From Marine Group III euryarchaeote CG-Epi4 (GTDB lineage Archaea; Thermoplasmatota; Poseidoniia; MGIII; CG-Epi1): 64,000 bases of DNA. Under the pieces are notes generated by a model that worked only from the letters and a program-made list of their open reading frames with translations, had not been told where the DNA came from and did no database searches. The DNA lies in the NCBI GenBank assembly GCA_001875365.1, contig MIYX01000001.1:16065-80064 (forward strand), given 5' to 3'. The translations under genes were made by a program, and so were the position numbers. Shown here in pieces: positions 8,768 to 18,002 of this stretch (its first letter is position 1; each line of letters starts with the position of its first letter).

Positions 8768-11700
8768 GTGGTATTGATAGCATCTAATGAGATGGAGGCT
8801 TATTTTGAAGATTTAGAAAAAAAAGCCGATACTTGTTACACTCTAGTTGAGAAGGTTCGAAAAGCGGGTTTTGATCCTTCAGATTCGCCAGAGATACCTA
8901 GAGCTAAAGATTTAGCGGAAAGAGTAGAAGCGCAAGTAGGTCCAGAAGGTATAGCTCCAAGAATAAGAGAAGTAGCTGAAGATAATGATAGAGAATCTAC
9001 TGCTTTAATAATTGCTAAAGAGCTTGCAGGAAAATTAAAATCTGAGCTAGGGTTAGAAAAAGCATTAGAACAGGCAGTTAGAACATCGTTATCCATACTT
9101 ACAGAGGGGGTTTTAGTTGCCCCTACAGAAGGAGTTGTAAAGGTAAGCACTCTTGAAAACAGTAATAAAACTAAATGTGCTTCAATATACTATGCGGGGC
9201 CCATTCGTGCTGCAGGTGGTACCGCTCAAGCATTATCTGTTTTAATTGCCGACGTAGTTAGAAGAGAATTAGATTTAGATCCATATATTCCAACTCCTGC
9301 TGAAATTGAAAGATATAAAGAAGAGATTCCTCTTTACAAAAGAGCAGTTAATTTACAATACGTTCCAAGCCCAGATGAAATACATACAATTGTGACATCA
9401 TGCCCTATTTGTGTTACGGGAGAACGCACAGATAAGTTAGAGGTTGCAGGAAATCGAGATCTCCCTCGTGTTGAGACGAATTCTTTGAGAGGAGGAGCAT
9501 GTCTAGTTTTGGCTGAGGGTCTTTGTCTTAAAGCTGCTAAAGTTCTAAAACATGTTGACAAGTTGGGAATAAGTGGTTGGGATTTTCTACGTACTTATAC
9601 TGAGAAAAAGCGAAAATCAGCTTCTGGCGATGTTAAAGAGCACAAATATTTGAAAGATGTTTTAGCAGGCCGGCCAATTTTTGCTTTTCCTGATAAACCA
9701 GGTAGCTTTAGACTTAGGTATGGACGCTCCAGAACAGCCGGCTTAGCTTCAATGTCTTTGCATCCCTCTACGATGTTGATTGTCGATTCTTTTGCTGCAA
9801 TAGGCACTCAATTGAAGCTTCAATTACCTGGTAAAGCGACAGCTTCTACTCCATGTGACACAATTGAAGGGCCTTCAGTTATACTACAAAACGGTACTTT
9901 TACTAGGCTTGATGATTATAATCTAGCTTTGGAAGTTGTTGGTCAAGTTAAGGAGATTGTTGATTTAGGTGAGCTATTGATTCCAGTAGGAGAATTCTTG
10001 GAGAATAATCATCCCCTGCAGCCGTCTGGTTGGTGTGATGAGTGGTGGGATTCATTATTAGAGTCAAAAAATATAGGAAAATATGGCGGAGATTATTCTT
10101 TTTCTTCCATATATGGCTTTTGTAAAGAAAATAATTTGCCCTTGCATCCGAAGTATACTTACAACTGGGGAGATTTAGGCTCTAATGAAATTTTAGATCT
10201 TCGCAATCAGCTTATAATAAATGGTTCAGAGGTTGTTAAGAATCGTTTTTCAAAAATTTACAAAGAGATTTTCATTAGACTGGGCATGTTCTTTAGAATT
10301 GAGGATAATGTGATAGTATTGGAAGATGGGTATCGCCCCTTGATTACATTATTGGGAATCAAAGAAATAGATGCTAAGTTATTAGCAAGTGATTTAGATA
10401 ATTACTCGGATGATTCTTTAACTCTGTTATCAGAGTTATCAGAGGTATTGATAAAATGTAAATCTCCAACACGAATTGGCGCTAGTATGGGTCGTCCTGA
10501 GAAAGCTAACGAGCGCAGGCTTAAGCCACCTCCACATGTATTATTTCCTCTTGGTGATTCTGGAGGAAATCAACGATTGATTAATACCGCTCTTAAAGAG
10601 CGTCCTTATCGAAGAGGATTTACTCAAGGCAAGCTAGGTTCGATAGAAATGGTAACACAATTAAGATATTGCAAGAATTGTAACAAAGAAACCATTTCGT
10701 TAAGATGTTGTAAATCTTTAACTATGGTTAAAGAGGACGCTAAGAAGAGAATAGTCGATGTCTCAGAAATAGTAACAAAAGCAATGAATAATACAAAAGT
10801 GGGCATACTACCTAAAGTAAAAGGAATCAAAGAATTAAAATCAGGTCCTAAGATTCCTGAATCTTTAGAAAAAGGAATACTACGTTCAAAATATGATCTA
10901 AGAGTTTACAAGGATGGGACACTTAGGTATGATATGATAGATTTACCAATTACACATTTTTATCCGAAAGAGATCGGATTATCGGTTGAGAAAGCTTTGG
11001 AGTTAGGTTATAGTAAAGATATTGATGGTAAGAAATTGGAATCTGAAGACCAATTATTAGAATTAAAAGTACAGGACTTAATTGTTTCAAAAAATGCAGG
11101 CCCTTGGCTAGTTAAGGTAGCAAACTTTGTTAATGACGAGTTAGTTAAACTTTACGACTCTGAGCCTTTCTACAACGTAACAGCTAATTCAGGAATGCAT
11201 GATTTAATTGGGAGTCTTCTAATATGCTTGAGTCCTCACACTTCAGCGGGAGTCTTAGGCAGGTTGATTGGTTTTACTTCAGCTAAAGCTCAATATGGTC
11301 ATCCTTTCTTCCATGCAGCCAAGAGAAGAAATTGCGATGGTGATGAAGATTCCATTATGCTTTTACTTGATGGGCTTCTCAATTTTTCAGATAGTTTTGT
11401 ACCAACAACTAGGGGCGGAACTATGGATATTCCCAGAGTTTTATCAACAAGAATTGATCCTATGGAGATAGATAGCGAAGCTCACAATGTTGAATTAAAT
11501 TCAGAATATCCTTTAGAATTTTATGAGCATACAGAAAAATCTTCTAATCCTATTGAAGTTCTAGAGTATCTTGATATAGTTTCAAAGAGGTTAGAGAGCC
11601 CTGAGCAGTATGAAGGCTATTCTTTTACGCATTCGTCTTCAAGTATTAATCTGGGTCCGAATGAATCTCGTTATGTTACTTTAGATTCAATGAAAAGTAA

Positions 11701-12082
11701 AGCTATAGCTTCATTAGAATTAGCCAAAAAAACTAGAGCTTCTGATGCAAGTTATGTTGCAGAACAAACTATTGAGAAGCACTTTATTCGTGATATTATA
11801 GGAAATTTACGTTCATTTTCAACACAGGGTGTGAGATGTAAGAAGTGTAACATGAAGTATCGTAGGCCTCCTTTGAATGATACTTGCTCTTGCGGAGGTT
11901 CCTTGCAATTAAATATTTCTCCAGCTTCAGTTGCGAAATATAGACAAATTGCAGGTGAGATCGCTGAGACATACGGTTCGAGAAAATTCATTCGTCAAAG
12001 GTTAGAGTTAGCTTTCAGTGCGATTGAAGAGACGTTGGAAAACGAACAAATTAAGCAAATGGACTTGGGAGCTTTCCTTTGA
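8768..12082 (+). CDS. polC: DNA polymerase D large subunit DP2
   Basis: A 1104-residue catalytic subunit of the archaeal D-family replicative DNA polymerase; it works with DP1, the proofreading subunit, which is not in the window. The active-site motif NCDGDED is at residues 855-861 (Asp857, Asp859), in the double-psi beta-barrel core shared with RNA polymerases. A Cys cluster is at about 635-648 and a C-terminal zinc module (CKKC ... CSC) at about 1035-1055. The conserved N-terminal block reads MEAYFEDLEKKAD. No intein interrupts the gene. The GTG start gives an N-terminus as long as that of Pyrococcus DP2; the ATG at 8792 is an alternative. Its stop overlaps the biotin ligase start by 4 bases. 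Confidence 0.95.
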   Translation: MVLIASNEMEAYFEDLEKKADTCYTLVEKVRKAGFDPSDSPEIPRAKDLAERVEAQVGPEGIAPRIREVAEDNDRESTALIIAKELAGKLKSELGLEKALEQAVRTSLSILTEGVLVAPTEGVVKVSTLENSNKTKCASIYYAGPIRAAGGTAQALSVLIADVVRRELDLDPYIPTPAEIERYKEEIPLYKRAVNLQYVPSPDEIHTIVTSCPICVTGERTDKLEVAGNRDLPRVETNSLRGGACLVLAEGLCLKAAKVLKHVDKLGISGWDFLRTYTEKKRKSASGDVKEHKYLKDVLAGRPIFAFPDKPGSFRLRYGRSRTAGLASMSLHPSTMLIVDSFAAIGTQLKLQLPGKATASTPCDTIEGPSVILQNGTFTRLDDYNLALEVVGQVKEIVDLGELLIPVGEFLENNHPLQPSGWCDEWWDSLLESKNIGKYGGDYSFSSIYGFCKENNLPLHPKYTYNWGDLGSNEILDLRNQLIINGSEVVKNRFSKIYKEIFIRLGMFFRIEDNVIVLEDGYRPLITLLGIKEIDAKLLASDLDNYSDDSLTLLSELSEVLIKCKSPTRIGASMGRPEKANERRLKPPPHVLFPLGDSGGNQRLINTALKERPYRRGFTQGKLGSIEMVTQLRYCKNCNKETISLRCCKSLTMVKEDAKKRIVDVSEIVTKAMNNTKVGILPKVKGIKELKSGPKIPESLEKGILRSKYDLRVYKDGTLRYDMIDLPITHFYPKEIGLSVEKALELGYSKDIDGKKLESEDQLLELKVQDLIVSKNAGPWLVKVANFVNDELVKLYDSEPFYNVTANSGMHDLIGSLLICLSPHTSAGVLGRLIGFTSAKAQYGHPFFHAAKRRNCDGDEDSIMLLLDGLLNFSDSFVPTTRGGTMDIPRVLSTRIDPMEIDSEAHNVELNSEYPLEFYEHTEKSSNPIEVLEYLDIVSKRLESPEQYEGYSFTHSSSSINLGPNESRYVTLDSMKSKAIASLELAKKTRASDASYVAEQTIEKHFIRDIIGNLRSFSTQGVRCKKCNMKYRRPPLNDTCSCGGSLQLNISPASVAKYRQIAGEIAETYGSRKFIRQRLELAFSAIEETLENEQIKQMDLGAFL

Positions 12083-12711
12083 TAAATGTAATAGATAACA
12101 TAGATTCGACTAATAGTTGGCTAGCTCAATTCAATTTAGATTTTTTTGATTCAATAATATCTTTAAAACAATCTGAAGGGCGTGGAAGGCAAGGAAGATC
12201 ATGGGAATCACATGAAGGTGGTTTTTACTATTCGGTAGTTTTGCCTAACAATGATTTATTACCGATTATTGTTGGCATTTCTGTAGCTGAAGTTCTTTAT
12301 GAAAATGGGATAATTGCTAAGGTCAAATGGCCAAACGATATATTAGTTGAAGGTAAGAAATTAGGAGGGGTACTTTGCCAAATGAAAGGTGAAAAAGTAA
12401 TTGTAGGATTGGGAATTAATATGGATAACAAATCTAGTTTAGAAAAATCTATTAGTCTATCTGCCTTAGGTTTTAGTATTGATAAATTAGATTTTATTAG
12501 CAAATTTAATGAAAAAATTAATAGTGCCATGGAAGACAGCAATGAAGATATAATAGAACAGTTTCTAATTTATGATTGCTTGATTGGTGAGCATGTCTCT
12601 TGGAAAGAGGGTAATGGTCAGGTAGTTAAACTTGCAGAGGATGGTCGTCTCGTTGTTAGAGATTCCTTGGGTGAATTAATTTTTTTGACAGATGAGGTTC
12701 ATCTGCAATGA
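12079..12711 (+). CDS. birA: Biotin--protein ligase (BPL catalytic domain)
   Basis: 210 residues, starting TTG inside the DP2 stop. It activates biotin as biotinyl-AMP and transfers it to the lysine of a biotin carboxyl carrier protein. Diagnostic blocks are DSTNSWL, GRGRQGRSW (the adenylate-binding loop), the KWPNDI motif and KLGGVLCQ. There is no N-terminal helix-turn-helix, so this is a pure ligase rather than a BirA repressor. A small C-terminal SH3-like domain is present. It implies a biotin-dependent acetyl/propionyl-CoA carboxylase elsewhere in the genome, which fits the methylmalonyl-CoA mutase at 15 kb. It overlaps the next gene by 4 bases. Confidence 0.9.
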   Translation: MINVIDNIDSTNSWLAQFNLDFFDSIISLKQSEGRGRQGRSWESHEGGFYYSVVLPNNDLLPIIVGISVAEVLYENGIIAKVKWPNDILVEGKKLGGVLCQMKGEKVIVGLGINMDNKSSLEKSISLSALGFSIDKLDFISKFNEKINSAMEDSNEDIIEQFLIYDCLIGEHVSWKEGNGQVVKLAEDGRLVVRDSLGELIFLTDEVHLQ

Positions 12712-13289
12712 TTGATTGGGACTCAGAATCCTTTCATCCCGTAGTTAATTTACCTGAAAATTATAAAGTTTTAGATTTAACCAAAGGTTCATGGGATTCA
12801 GGTGAAAGTGAATACTCAATTGGCAGATATAATGAACATAGACCTAATGTATATACTACAGATTTATTCGAAGGAGTTCGTAGTTTACATGTTGGAATAG
12901 ACATAGGAGGGCCAGTTGGAACTCCTTGCATGGCTTTTATGAACGGAAAAATCCACAATTTTGGATACAATCCAGAAGCTGGGGATTATGGTAATGTAGT
13001 GATCACAGAGCATGAAATTTCAGGTTCAAAGGTTTGGGCTCTCTATGGGCACTTGGATTCTACGTCAGTGATTGGTAAATCAAAGGGTCAATCAGTCACA
13101 AAAGGGCAAACAATAGGATATTTTGGTAATGAAAGTGAAAATGGTGGTTGGGAGCCTCATTTACACTTTCAATTATCCACGGTTAAGCCTGAAACACATG
13201 ATTTGCCGGGAGTAGTTTCAATTGAAGAGAGTGCTATTGCTCTCAAATTATATCCTGATCCTAGGTTTGTACTTGGTCCCATTTACTGA
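12708..13289 (+). CDS. M23/LytM-type metallopeptidase-like protein
   Basis: 193 residues. The fold signature of peptidase family M23 is clear: HVGIDIGGP (zinc ligands His and Asp), YGHLDS, and HLHFQL (HxH with catalytic and zinc His). It has no signal peptide, so it is probably cytosolic. Bacterial relatives cut peptidoglycan cross-links, but archaea lack murein, so the substrate must be different. Similar M23-like proteins act in small-molecule metabolism, and this is possible here. It is coupled to the biotin ligase by a 4-base ATGA overlap. Confidence 0.75.
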   Translation: MIDWDSESFHPVVNLPENYKVLDLTKGSWDSGESEYSIGRYNEHRPNVYTTDLFEGVRSLHVGIDIGGPVGTPCMAFMNGKIHNFGYNPEAGDYGNVVITEHEISGSKVWALYGHLDSTSVIGKSKGQSVTKGQTIGYFGNESENGGWEPHLHFQLSTVKPETHDLPGVVSIEESAIALKLYPDPRFVLGPIY

Positions 13290-13328
13290 GTTAACAACTT
13301 TTTAATTGGGTATGTTTTATACATTATT

Positions 13329-14063
13329 ATGCGAAGTATAGTTTTCCTTACGTTATCAATGATTTTGGTTTCATCTGGCTGTCTTGACAGCCTAAAAGAT
13401 GAATTGATTTCATGTGAAAATAGTGTTGGGGAATGTAGATATGAAATTCTTCAAGACAGCAAATACTCTAAATTACATATCGAAATTGACTATGTTTCAG
13501 GCTATGAGCCAAGTTCCGAGGCTATTGACCTACTTAGGCAGAGAATTAATGAAGTCACAGATAAAGATTCTGTAACTATCAGTCAAGATAGTTTTGGGAG
13601 TACCGATAATAGTTATTCACTTCAAGAAATATTAGATATTGAGGCTTCCCAACGTACAAAATTTAAGAGTGGCGATGAGTTTGTAATTCACATTTTGTAT
13701 CTTAATGGTGAGTTTGAGGATAATGAAAATACGTTAGGTTTAGCTTACAAAGGTTCTTCATTTGCTATGTTCCAAGAGAAAATTGAAGATGCATCCTTCT
13801 TATTTATATCAGCTCAGGACATTGAAAAAGCAGTTTTAGTGCATGAATATGGTCATCTTTTGGGATTAGTTAACATGGGATATACATCGCCTCACGATCA
13901 TGAAGATCCTGAACATCCACATCATTCCAATAATGAAGAGTCTGTTATGTACTGGGCAGTTGAAAGTCAGGACTTCTACAATCAATTGGACGGGGAACCT
14001 CCAAATAATTTTGATTCTTACGATTTAGATGATTTAAATATGATGAGACAAGGTAAGTTGTAG
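13329..14063 (+). CDS. Secreted lipoprotein with HExxH metalloprotease motif
   Basis: 244 residues. The N-terminus is a signal peptide ending in a lipobox-like VSSGC, with Cys19 as the likely lipidated residue. The zinc-binding motif HEYGHLLGL is at about 174-182, followed by a His- and Asp-rich loop (TSPHDHEDPEHPHH) and SVMYW, which could be the Met-turn of a metzincin. This suggests an extracellular zinc protease anchored to the membrane. The body is acidic. The gene overlaps the VanZ-like gene by one base. The peptidase family is not certain beyond the motif. Confidence 0.65.
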   Translation: MRSIVFLTLSMILVSSGCLDSLKDELISCENSVGECRYEILQDSKYSKLHIEIDYVSGYEPSSEAIDLLRQRINEVTDKDSVTISQDSFGSTDNSYSLQEILDIEASQRTKFKSGDEFVIHILYLNGEFEDNENTLGLAYKGSSFAMFQEKIEDASFLFISAQDIEKAVLVHEYGHLLGLVNMGYTSPHDHEDPEHPHHSNNEESVMYWAVESQDFYNQLDGEPPNNFDSYDLDDLNMMRQGKL

Positions 14064-14422
14064 TGTACAAACTAAAATATGTCCAACTCACAATCATCTA
14101 CATTTTAATGATTAGTATGCTTAGTCATATCCCTAATAATAGTCTTCCAGAATCAGATAATGGTTTTTCTAGTATAGATAAAATTTTTCATTTCGCTGAG
14201 TTTTTCATTTTAGGCTTATTAATTCAATTCACGTTATATGAAAGAGAAATTTCCAGCCAAAAAGCAGTTGTGTTTATGACGGTTATTTTTGGTTTTTCAA
14301 TCGCTTGTCTCGATGAACTACATCAGAGTTTTATTCAAGGACGAGTTTGTTCGGTAGAAGATTTATTATTTGATTTTTTAGGAGTATTCTTGAGTTTTCT
14401 TAATTATAAAAACTTTTTTTAA
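14063..14422 (+). CDS. VanZ-like membrane protein
   Basis: 119 residues, GTG start overlapping the previous stop by one base. Four hydrophobic segments with the VanZ-family markers: SHIPN after helix 1, DKIFHFAEFFILGLL, and DELHQSFIQGR followed by DLLFDFLGV. VanZ homologues are small integral membrane proteins of unknown role; the original one gives low teicoplanin resistance. Its 3' end overlaps the convergent 46-residue gene at 14400 by 23 bases. Confidence 0.75.
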   Translation: MYKLKYVQLTIIYILMISMLSHIPNNSLPESDNGFSSIDKIFHFAEFFILGLLIQFTLYEREISSQKAVVFMTVIFGFSIACLDELHQSFIQGRVCSVEDLLFDFLGVFLSFLNYKNFF

Positions 14423-14540
14423 TTTTTTTAACTTTTCTTTTTAACTTCACTACTTTTCTAGTTTTAGGTTTGGCATCAAAGGAAATCCATCCTGTACCTT
14501 TTTGCGTGCAACTTGGTTCATCAGTATAATCTGCTGCCAT
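14400..14540 (-). CDS. 46-residue Lys-rich protein, unknown
   Basis: A short ORF starting ATG at 14540 on the minus strand. The N-terminal half is neutral to acidic (MAADYTDEPSCTQKGTGW); the C-terminal half is strongly basic, with KPKTRK, KLKRKVKK and IKKS. A clear TATA box (14565-14575) is 30 bases upstream and RNase P RNA lies just beyond, in the same orientation. The basic tail suggests nucleic-acid or ribosome binding, but I do not recognise it. Its 3' end overlaps the VanZ-like gene on the other strand. Confidence 0.5.
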   Translation of the reverse strand: MAADYTDEPSCTQKGTGWISFDAKPKTRKVVKLKRKVKKIKKSFYN

Positions 14541-14564
14541 GATATTTCGCGGCCTGCAAAATGG

Positions 14565-14575
14565 TTATTTAAAAC
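14565..14575 (-). promoter_or_regulatory. TATA box of the 46-residue gene
   Basis: On the minus strand it reads GTTTTAAATAA, centred 30 bases before the ATG at 14540. It begins only about 17 bases past the 3' end of the RNase P RNA, so it supports separate transcription of the small gene. Confidence 0.5.
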
Positions 14576-14591
14576 TAGTGTATGTTTTTAT

Positions 14592-14885
14592 GTCAGGTGA
14601 TGGGAGTAAGCCCCTTTCTGTTAACCAAAATGGTTGGCGACATTTAGCTTTGCTTCCTACCTACCGCTCCCGAGCAGGTCTACGCGGTTACTTGGAATTG
14701 CTCCGGCAGGGGTACTCGTTTCATCAAATCCTCCATCGACGTCACGTCCTAGACGATCATTCCTATGATGGGGCTGTGTCGTTTCTGTTGCATTGCCAAT
14801 CCTCTCGGATTCCTTACGGCTGCCTTGCTCATGGAGAGGGGACTTTCCTCAGCCTAAGGCCGTCGGTCGCCCTCCATCTCCTGAC
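14592..14885 (-). ncRNA. rnpB: RNase P RNA
   Basis: About 294 nt on the minus strand, visibly richer in GC than the flanks. It carries the universal CR-I sequence GAGGAAAGTCC near the 5' end (complement of about 14843-14853) and the CR-V signature ACAGAAAGGGGCTTAC near the 3' end. The ends pair to form helix P1: 5' GTCAGG-x-GATGG against 3' CCATC-x-CCTGAC. The RNA is the catalytic part of the enzyme that removes 5' leaders from pre-tRNA. A TATA box lies about 26 bases upstream. A gene for a protein subunit (Rpp21) is 3.1 kb away. Confidence 0.92.
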
Positions 14886-14906
14886 AATGTTTTATTGATA
14901 CATTAG

Positions 14907-14915
14907 CATATATAG
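14907..14915 (-). promoter_or_regulatory. TATA box of RNase P RNA
   Basis: On the minus strand it reads CTATATATG, centred 26 bases upstream of the first base of helix P1 (14885). The distance is as expected for an archaeal promoter and fixes the 5' end of the RNA. Confidence 0.65.
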
Positions 14916-14961
14916 TTCACTGTTACGGTAAACCCTTATTTACTGGACATAATCGCAATTA

Positions 14962-16665
14962 ATGCCAAAGGATGAAGAGGCTTCTGCAAATCTAAACGAA
15001 AACGATTCTGAGTACAAACAAGCTTATGATAAATGGGTCAAAGATGTCTTGGAGCCAGCTCTAGCAAAGCATCCTGAAAGAAATAAAAAATTTATGACGA
15101 CCTCCAGTCAAAAAGTAGATAGATTATACACACCATTAGATAATTCGGGTATTGATTTTGAAAATGATATTTCTTTTCCAGGTCAATTCCCATACACACG
15201 GGGTATCCACTCAACAATGTACCGTGGCCGTTTATGGACTATGCGAATGTTTGCAGGATTTGGGTCAGCTGAAGAGACAAACGAGAGATTCAAGTACTTA
15301 TTGGAGCAAGGTAACGCAGGTTTGAGTACGGCCTTTGATTTACCGACTCTCTATGGATATGATAGTGATTCTCCTATGGCTGCAGGAGAATTTGGTGAAT
15401 GTGGCGTAGGAGTTAGTAGCATTGAAGACATGTCTATTTTGTTTAAGGATATTCCACTTGACAAGGTTACTACCTCAATGACGATTAATTCACCAGCTGC
15501 TATGACATGGGCTATGTACATTGCTAATGCCGAAAATCGAGGCATTCCTAAGTCTAATCTTGGAGGTACAATTCAAAATGATATTCTTAAGGAATACATT
15601 GCACAGAAGGAATACATTTTCCCACCTAATCCTTCTATGAGATTAGTCACAGATACGGTTGAATATGGAACTAAAAACATGCCTAAGTGGAATACCATAT
15701 CAATTTCTGGATATCACATTAGAGAAGCAGGTTCAACAGCAGTACAAGAACTTGCTTTTACTTTAGCAGATGGTTACGCTTATGCTGATTGGGCAATTGA
15801 AAGAGGTTTGAACATTGACGATTTTGCTCCTAGGTTCAGTTTCTTTTTTAATGCGCATAATGATTTTTTTGAAGAAATAGCAAAATATAGGGCAGCTAGA
15901 AGGATTTGGGCTCGAGATATGAAATACAAATATGGAGCTAAAGATCCACGAAGTTTAACACTTAGATTTCATACACAAACTGCTGGCTGTAGTTTGACTG
16001 CACAACAGCCTGAAATTAATATAGTCCGTGTAGCTATTCAAGCAATGGCCGGAGTTTTGGGAGGTACTCAATCATTACATACAGATTCAATGGATGAAGC
16101 TCTTGCTTTACCATCAGAAAAAGCAGTTCAAATTGCTTTAAGAACTCAGCAAATTATAGCACATGAATCTGGTGTAGCTAATGTAGCAGATCCTTTGGGA
16201 GGAAGTTACTACTTAGAATGGTTAACAGATGATATGGAAAGGCAGGCTCGAGAATACTTTGATCGAATAGAATCTCTAGGAGGCGTAGTTCAAGCAATAG
16301 AGAAAGGCTTTTTCCAAAAAGAAATTGCAATAGCTGCATACAAATATCAGCAAGAAATAGATAATGATGAAAGAGTAGTTGTTGGAGTCAATGAATTTAC
16401 CTCAGATGAGCCTGTAGAAATACCCATATTGGAAATGGATCCTGAGGGTTTTGAAAGGCAATGTAAAAGGTTGAAAGCTCTTCGTTCTAACAGAGACAAG
16501 AGTAGGCATTCAGCTAGCCTCAGAGCAATTGAGAAGGCTGCAGAAGGCGATGAGAACCTTATGCCTCATTTTATTGAAGCTGCAAAAGCTAAAGCGACTC
16601 TTGGTGAAATGTGTGATGTTCTGAGAGGTGTTTTTGGTGAATACAGAGAGGGCTCAGATTTCTGA
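14962..16665 (+). CDS. mcmA1: Methylmalonyl-CoA mutase, large (catalytic) subunit
   Basis: 567 residues, the length of the separate catalytic chain found in archaea; the B12-binding domain is on another protein that is not in this window. With adenosylcobalamin it interconverts methylmalonyl-CoA and succinyl-CoA. Recognisable blocks are [39 protein letters not shown], the [15 protein letters not shown] region and [15 protein letters not shown] of the TIM barrel. Together with biotin ligase, succinyl-CoA synthetase and succinate dehydrogenase here, it points to propionyl-CoA oxidation. The related isobutyryl-CoA mutases look similar, so substrate specificity is not fully certain. Confidence 0.9.
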   Translation: MPKDEEASANLNENDSEYKQAYDKWVKDVLEPALAKHPERNKKFMTTSSQKVDRLYTPLDNSGIDFENDISFPGQFPYTRGIHSTMYRGRLWTMRMFAGFGSAEETNERFKYLLEQGNAGLSTAFDLPTLYGYDSDSPMAAGEFGECGVGVSSIEDMSILFKDIPLDKVTTSMTINSPAAMTWAMYIANAENRGIPKSNLGGTIQNDILKEYIAQKEYIFPPNPSMRLVTDTVEYGTKNMPKWNTISISGYHIREAGSTAVQELAFTLADGYAYADWAIERGLNIDDFAPRFSFFFNAHNDFFEEIAKYRAARRIWARDMKYKYGAKDPRSLTLRFHTQTAGCSLTAQQPEINIVRVAIQAMAGVLGGTQSLHTDSMDEALALPSEKAVQIALRTQQIIAHESGVANVADPLGGSYYLEWLTDDMERQAREYFDRIESLGGVVQAIEKGFFQKEIAIAAYKYQQEIDNDERVVVGVNEFTSDEPVEIPILEMDPEGFERQCKRLKALRSNRDKSRHSASLRAIEKAAEGDENLMPHFIEAAKAKATLGEMCDVLRGVFGEYREGSDF

Positions 16666-16672
16666 GAATATT

Positions 16673-17233
16673 TTGAAATCAATAGTATTTGGTCTCACTG
16701 GTAAAAATGCCTCAGGTAAAGGTACAGTGGCTGAAATATTGAAGAAAAAGAAATTCACATATCACTCTTTATCAGATTCACTTAGAGATGAGCTTAAGTC
16801 ATTAAAAAAGGAAGAGACACGTGAAAATCTAATTGAGATAGGTAATAAGCTTAGGAAAGAAGGAGGTCCTGGTGTTCTAGCCGATAAATTGATACCAAAA
16901 TTAAATTCTGAAAGTAATCACATTGTAGACTCAATTAGAAATCCACTTGAGGTGATTTCCTTGAGGAATGAGACTCAGTTACGCAGTTTTTTCTTGATTT
17001 CAGTCGATGCAAACGCAAGATTAAGGTACGATAGACTTTGCTCTAGAGGTAGAATTGGAGATACAGATTCTTGGGATAAATTTGTAGAGCAAGAAAGAAG
17101 AGAAGAAAACAATGATGATCCAAATAAACAGCAATTATCTAAAACTATGGAAATGGCAGACTATATGATAGATAATAGTGGAACACTTGAGGAATTGGAA
17201 GCCGAAGTTAACAAAATTATTTACAGTTTATAG
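16673..17233 (+). CDS. P-loop nucleotide kinase (UPF0200/dephospho-CoA-kinase-like)
   Basis: 186 residues from the TTG at 16673, which places the P-loop GLTGKNASGKGT right after the start as in related kinases. The frame is open back to a GTG at 16628, but that start would overlap the mutase by 38 bases. After the Walker A motif come a SLSDSLRDEL lid and KLRKEGGPGVLA, resembling the archaeal UPF0200 / AAA_18 family. The product may phosphorylate a nucleotide or cofactor; the substrate is unknown. It is probably co-transcribed with the mutase. It converges with the membrane-protein gene at 17228, overlapping 6 bases. Confidence 0.65.
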   Translation: MKSIVFGLTGKNASGKGTVAEILKKKKFTYHSLSDSLRDELKSLKKEETRENLIEIGNKLRKEGGPGVLADKLIPKLNSESNHIVDSIRNPLEVISLRNETQLRSFFLISVDANARLRYDRLCSRGRIGDTDSWDKFVEQERREENNDDPNKQQLSKTMEMADYMIDNSGTLEELEAEVNKIIYSL

Positions 17234-17950
17234 ATTCCATTCGTATGTTGTTGTTAAAAAAAACATGAACGCAATTGGCATTAAATGGAATGCCATCCCA
17301 AATGCAACATTTACAACCATCCATCTTCCAGCATAATTGTTTGGCATTTCCATGACTTTGTCTACTACTGAGTTTGTCGTATCGACAACCTTACCTGCAA
17401 AAAACCCAACAAACTTTGCTACTCTTTCATGAGGCAATGCCTCATTACCTTTATCCCTTGAACTCTTTAACCAATCTCCCATTTGGAGCATTCTATCAAC
17501 CATTGGCCTATATTTTTGAACGTCTACACTTATCAGCTTCACAGCCAAATTTCTTGTGTCCCATACCCTTCTCCAGTCAAGATATGTATGCCCCACAAAG
17601 AATAAAATCATTAACCATATTTGCCATGGCGGCGTTTGTTCCCAGTTTGGAGGTGTTAATTTCAAATCAAAAAACTCTACAACTCCGTCTTCAGGTTCAA
17701 AAATGATAAATCTCAATACAGCAATTGTTGCTGGAACCAATAGCCCTACGGTAAACTTTGCAGCTATCGAATAACCTTTTGGAATTTCTCTTAATCTTTC
17801 AAAAATCCATTTTAGATGGTGCCCATGAATTTGAATAGCTTTTAATGCAGGTTCTCCCAAAAATATTAATCTTTGTATAATTGGAATGAATATCAGTGCG
17901 TGAAAGTAGAGTTCCCATGGCGTATCCCAGCTTAAGTAGTCATCCAGCAT
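17228..17950 (-). CDS. Hypothetical membrane protein
   Basis: 240 residues with about four hydrophobic stretches: near residues 14-30, 65-85, 110-125 and 210-232. Between the third and fourth is a charged region with VQKYRPMVDRML and KFVGFFAGKVVD. I do not recognise the family and see no catalytic motif. It is transcribed away from the Rpp21 gene. Confidence 0.6.
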   Translation of the reverse strand: MLDDYLSWDTPWELYFHALIFIPIIQRLIFLGEPALKAIQIHGHHLKWIFERLREIPKGYSIAAKFTVGLLVPATIAVLRFIIFEPEDGVVEFFDLKLTPPNWEQTPPWQIWLMILFFVGHTYLDWRRVWDTRNLAVKLISVDVQKYRPMVDRMLQMGDWLKSSRDKGNEALPHERVAKFVGFFAGKVVDTTNSVVDKVMEMPNNYAGRWMVVNVAFGMAFHLMPIAFMFFLTTTYEWNL

Positions 17951-18002
17951 TTTCTTTTTTAGTTAAAGGAGGGTGTTAAAAAAAGGACCTAATAGGTACT
18001 TT

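Noticed and set aside
8768..12082. Intein or frameshift in DP2
   Set aside because: The reading frame is complete, the length is that of an intein-free DP2, and the motif blocks are continuous.
14539..14898. 119-codon plus-strand ORF
   Set aside because: It lies on the complement of RNase P RNA; conserved CR-I and CR-V and the P1 helix explain the sequence.
16628..16672. GTG start at 16628 for the P-loop kinase
   Set aside because: It would overlap the mutase gene by 38 bases and add an N-terminus that the family lacks; the TTG at 16673 places the P-loop near the start.
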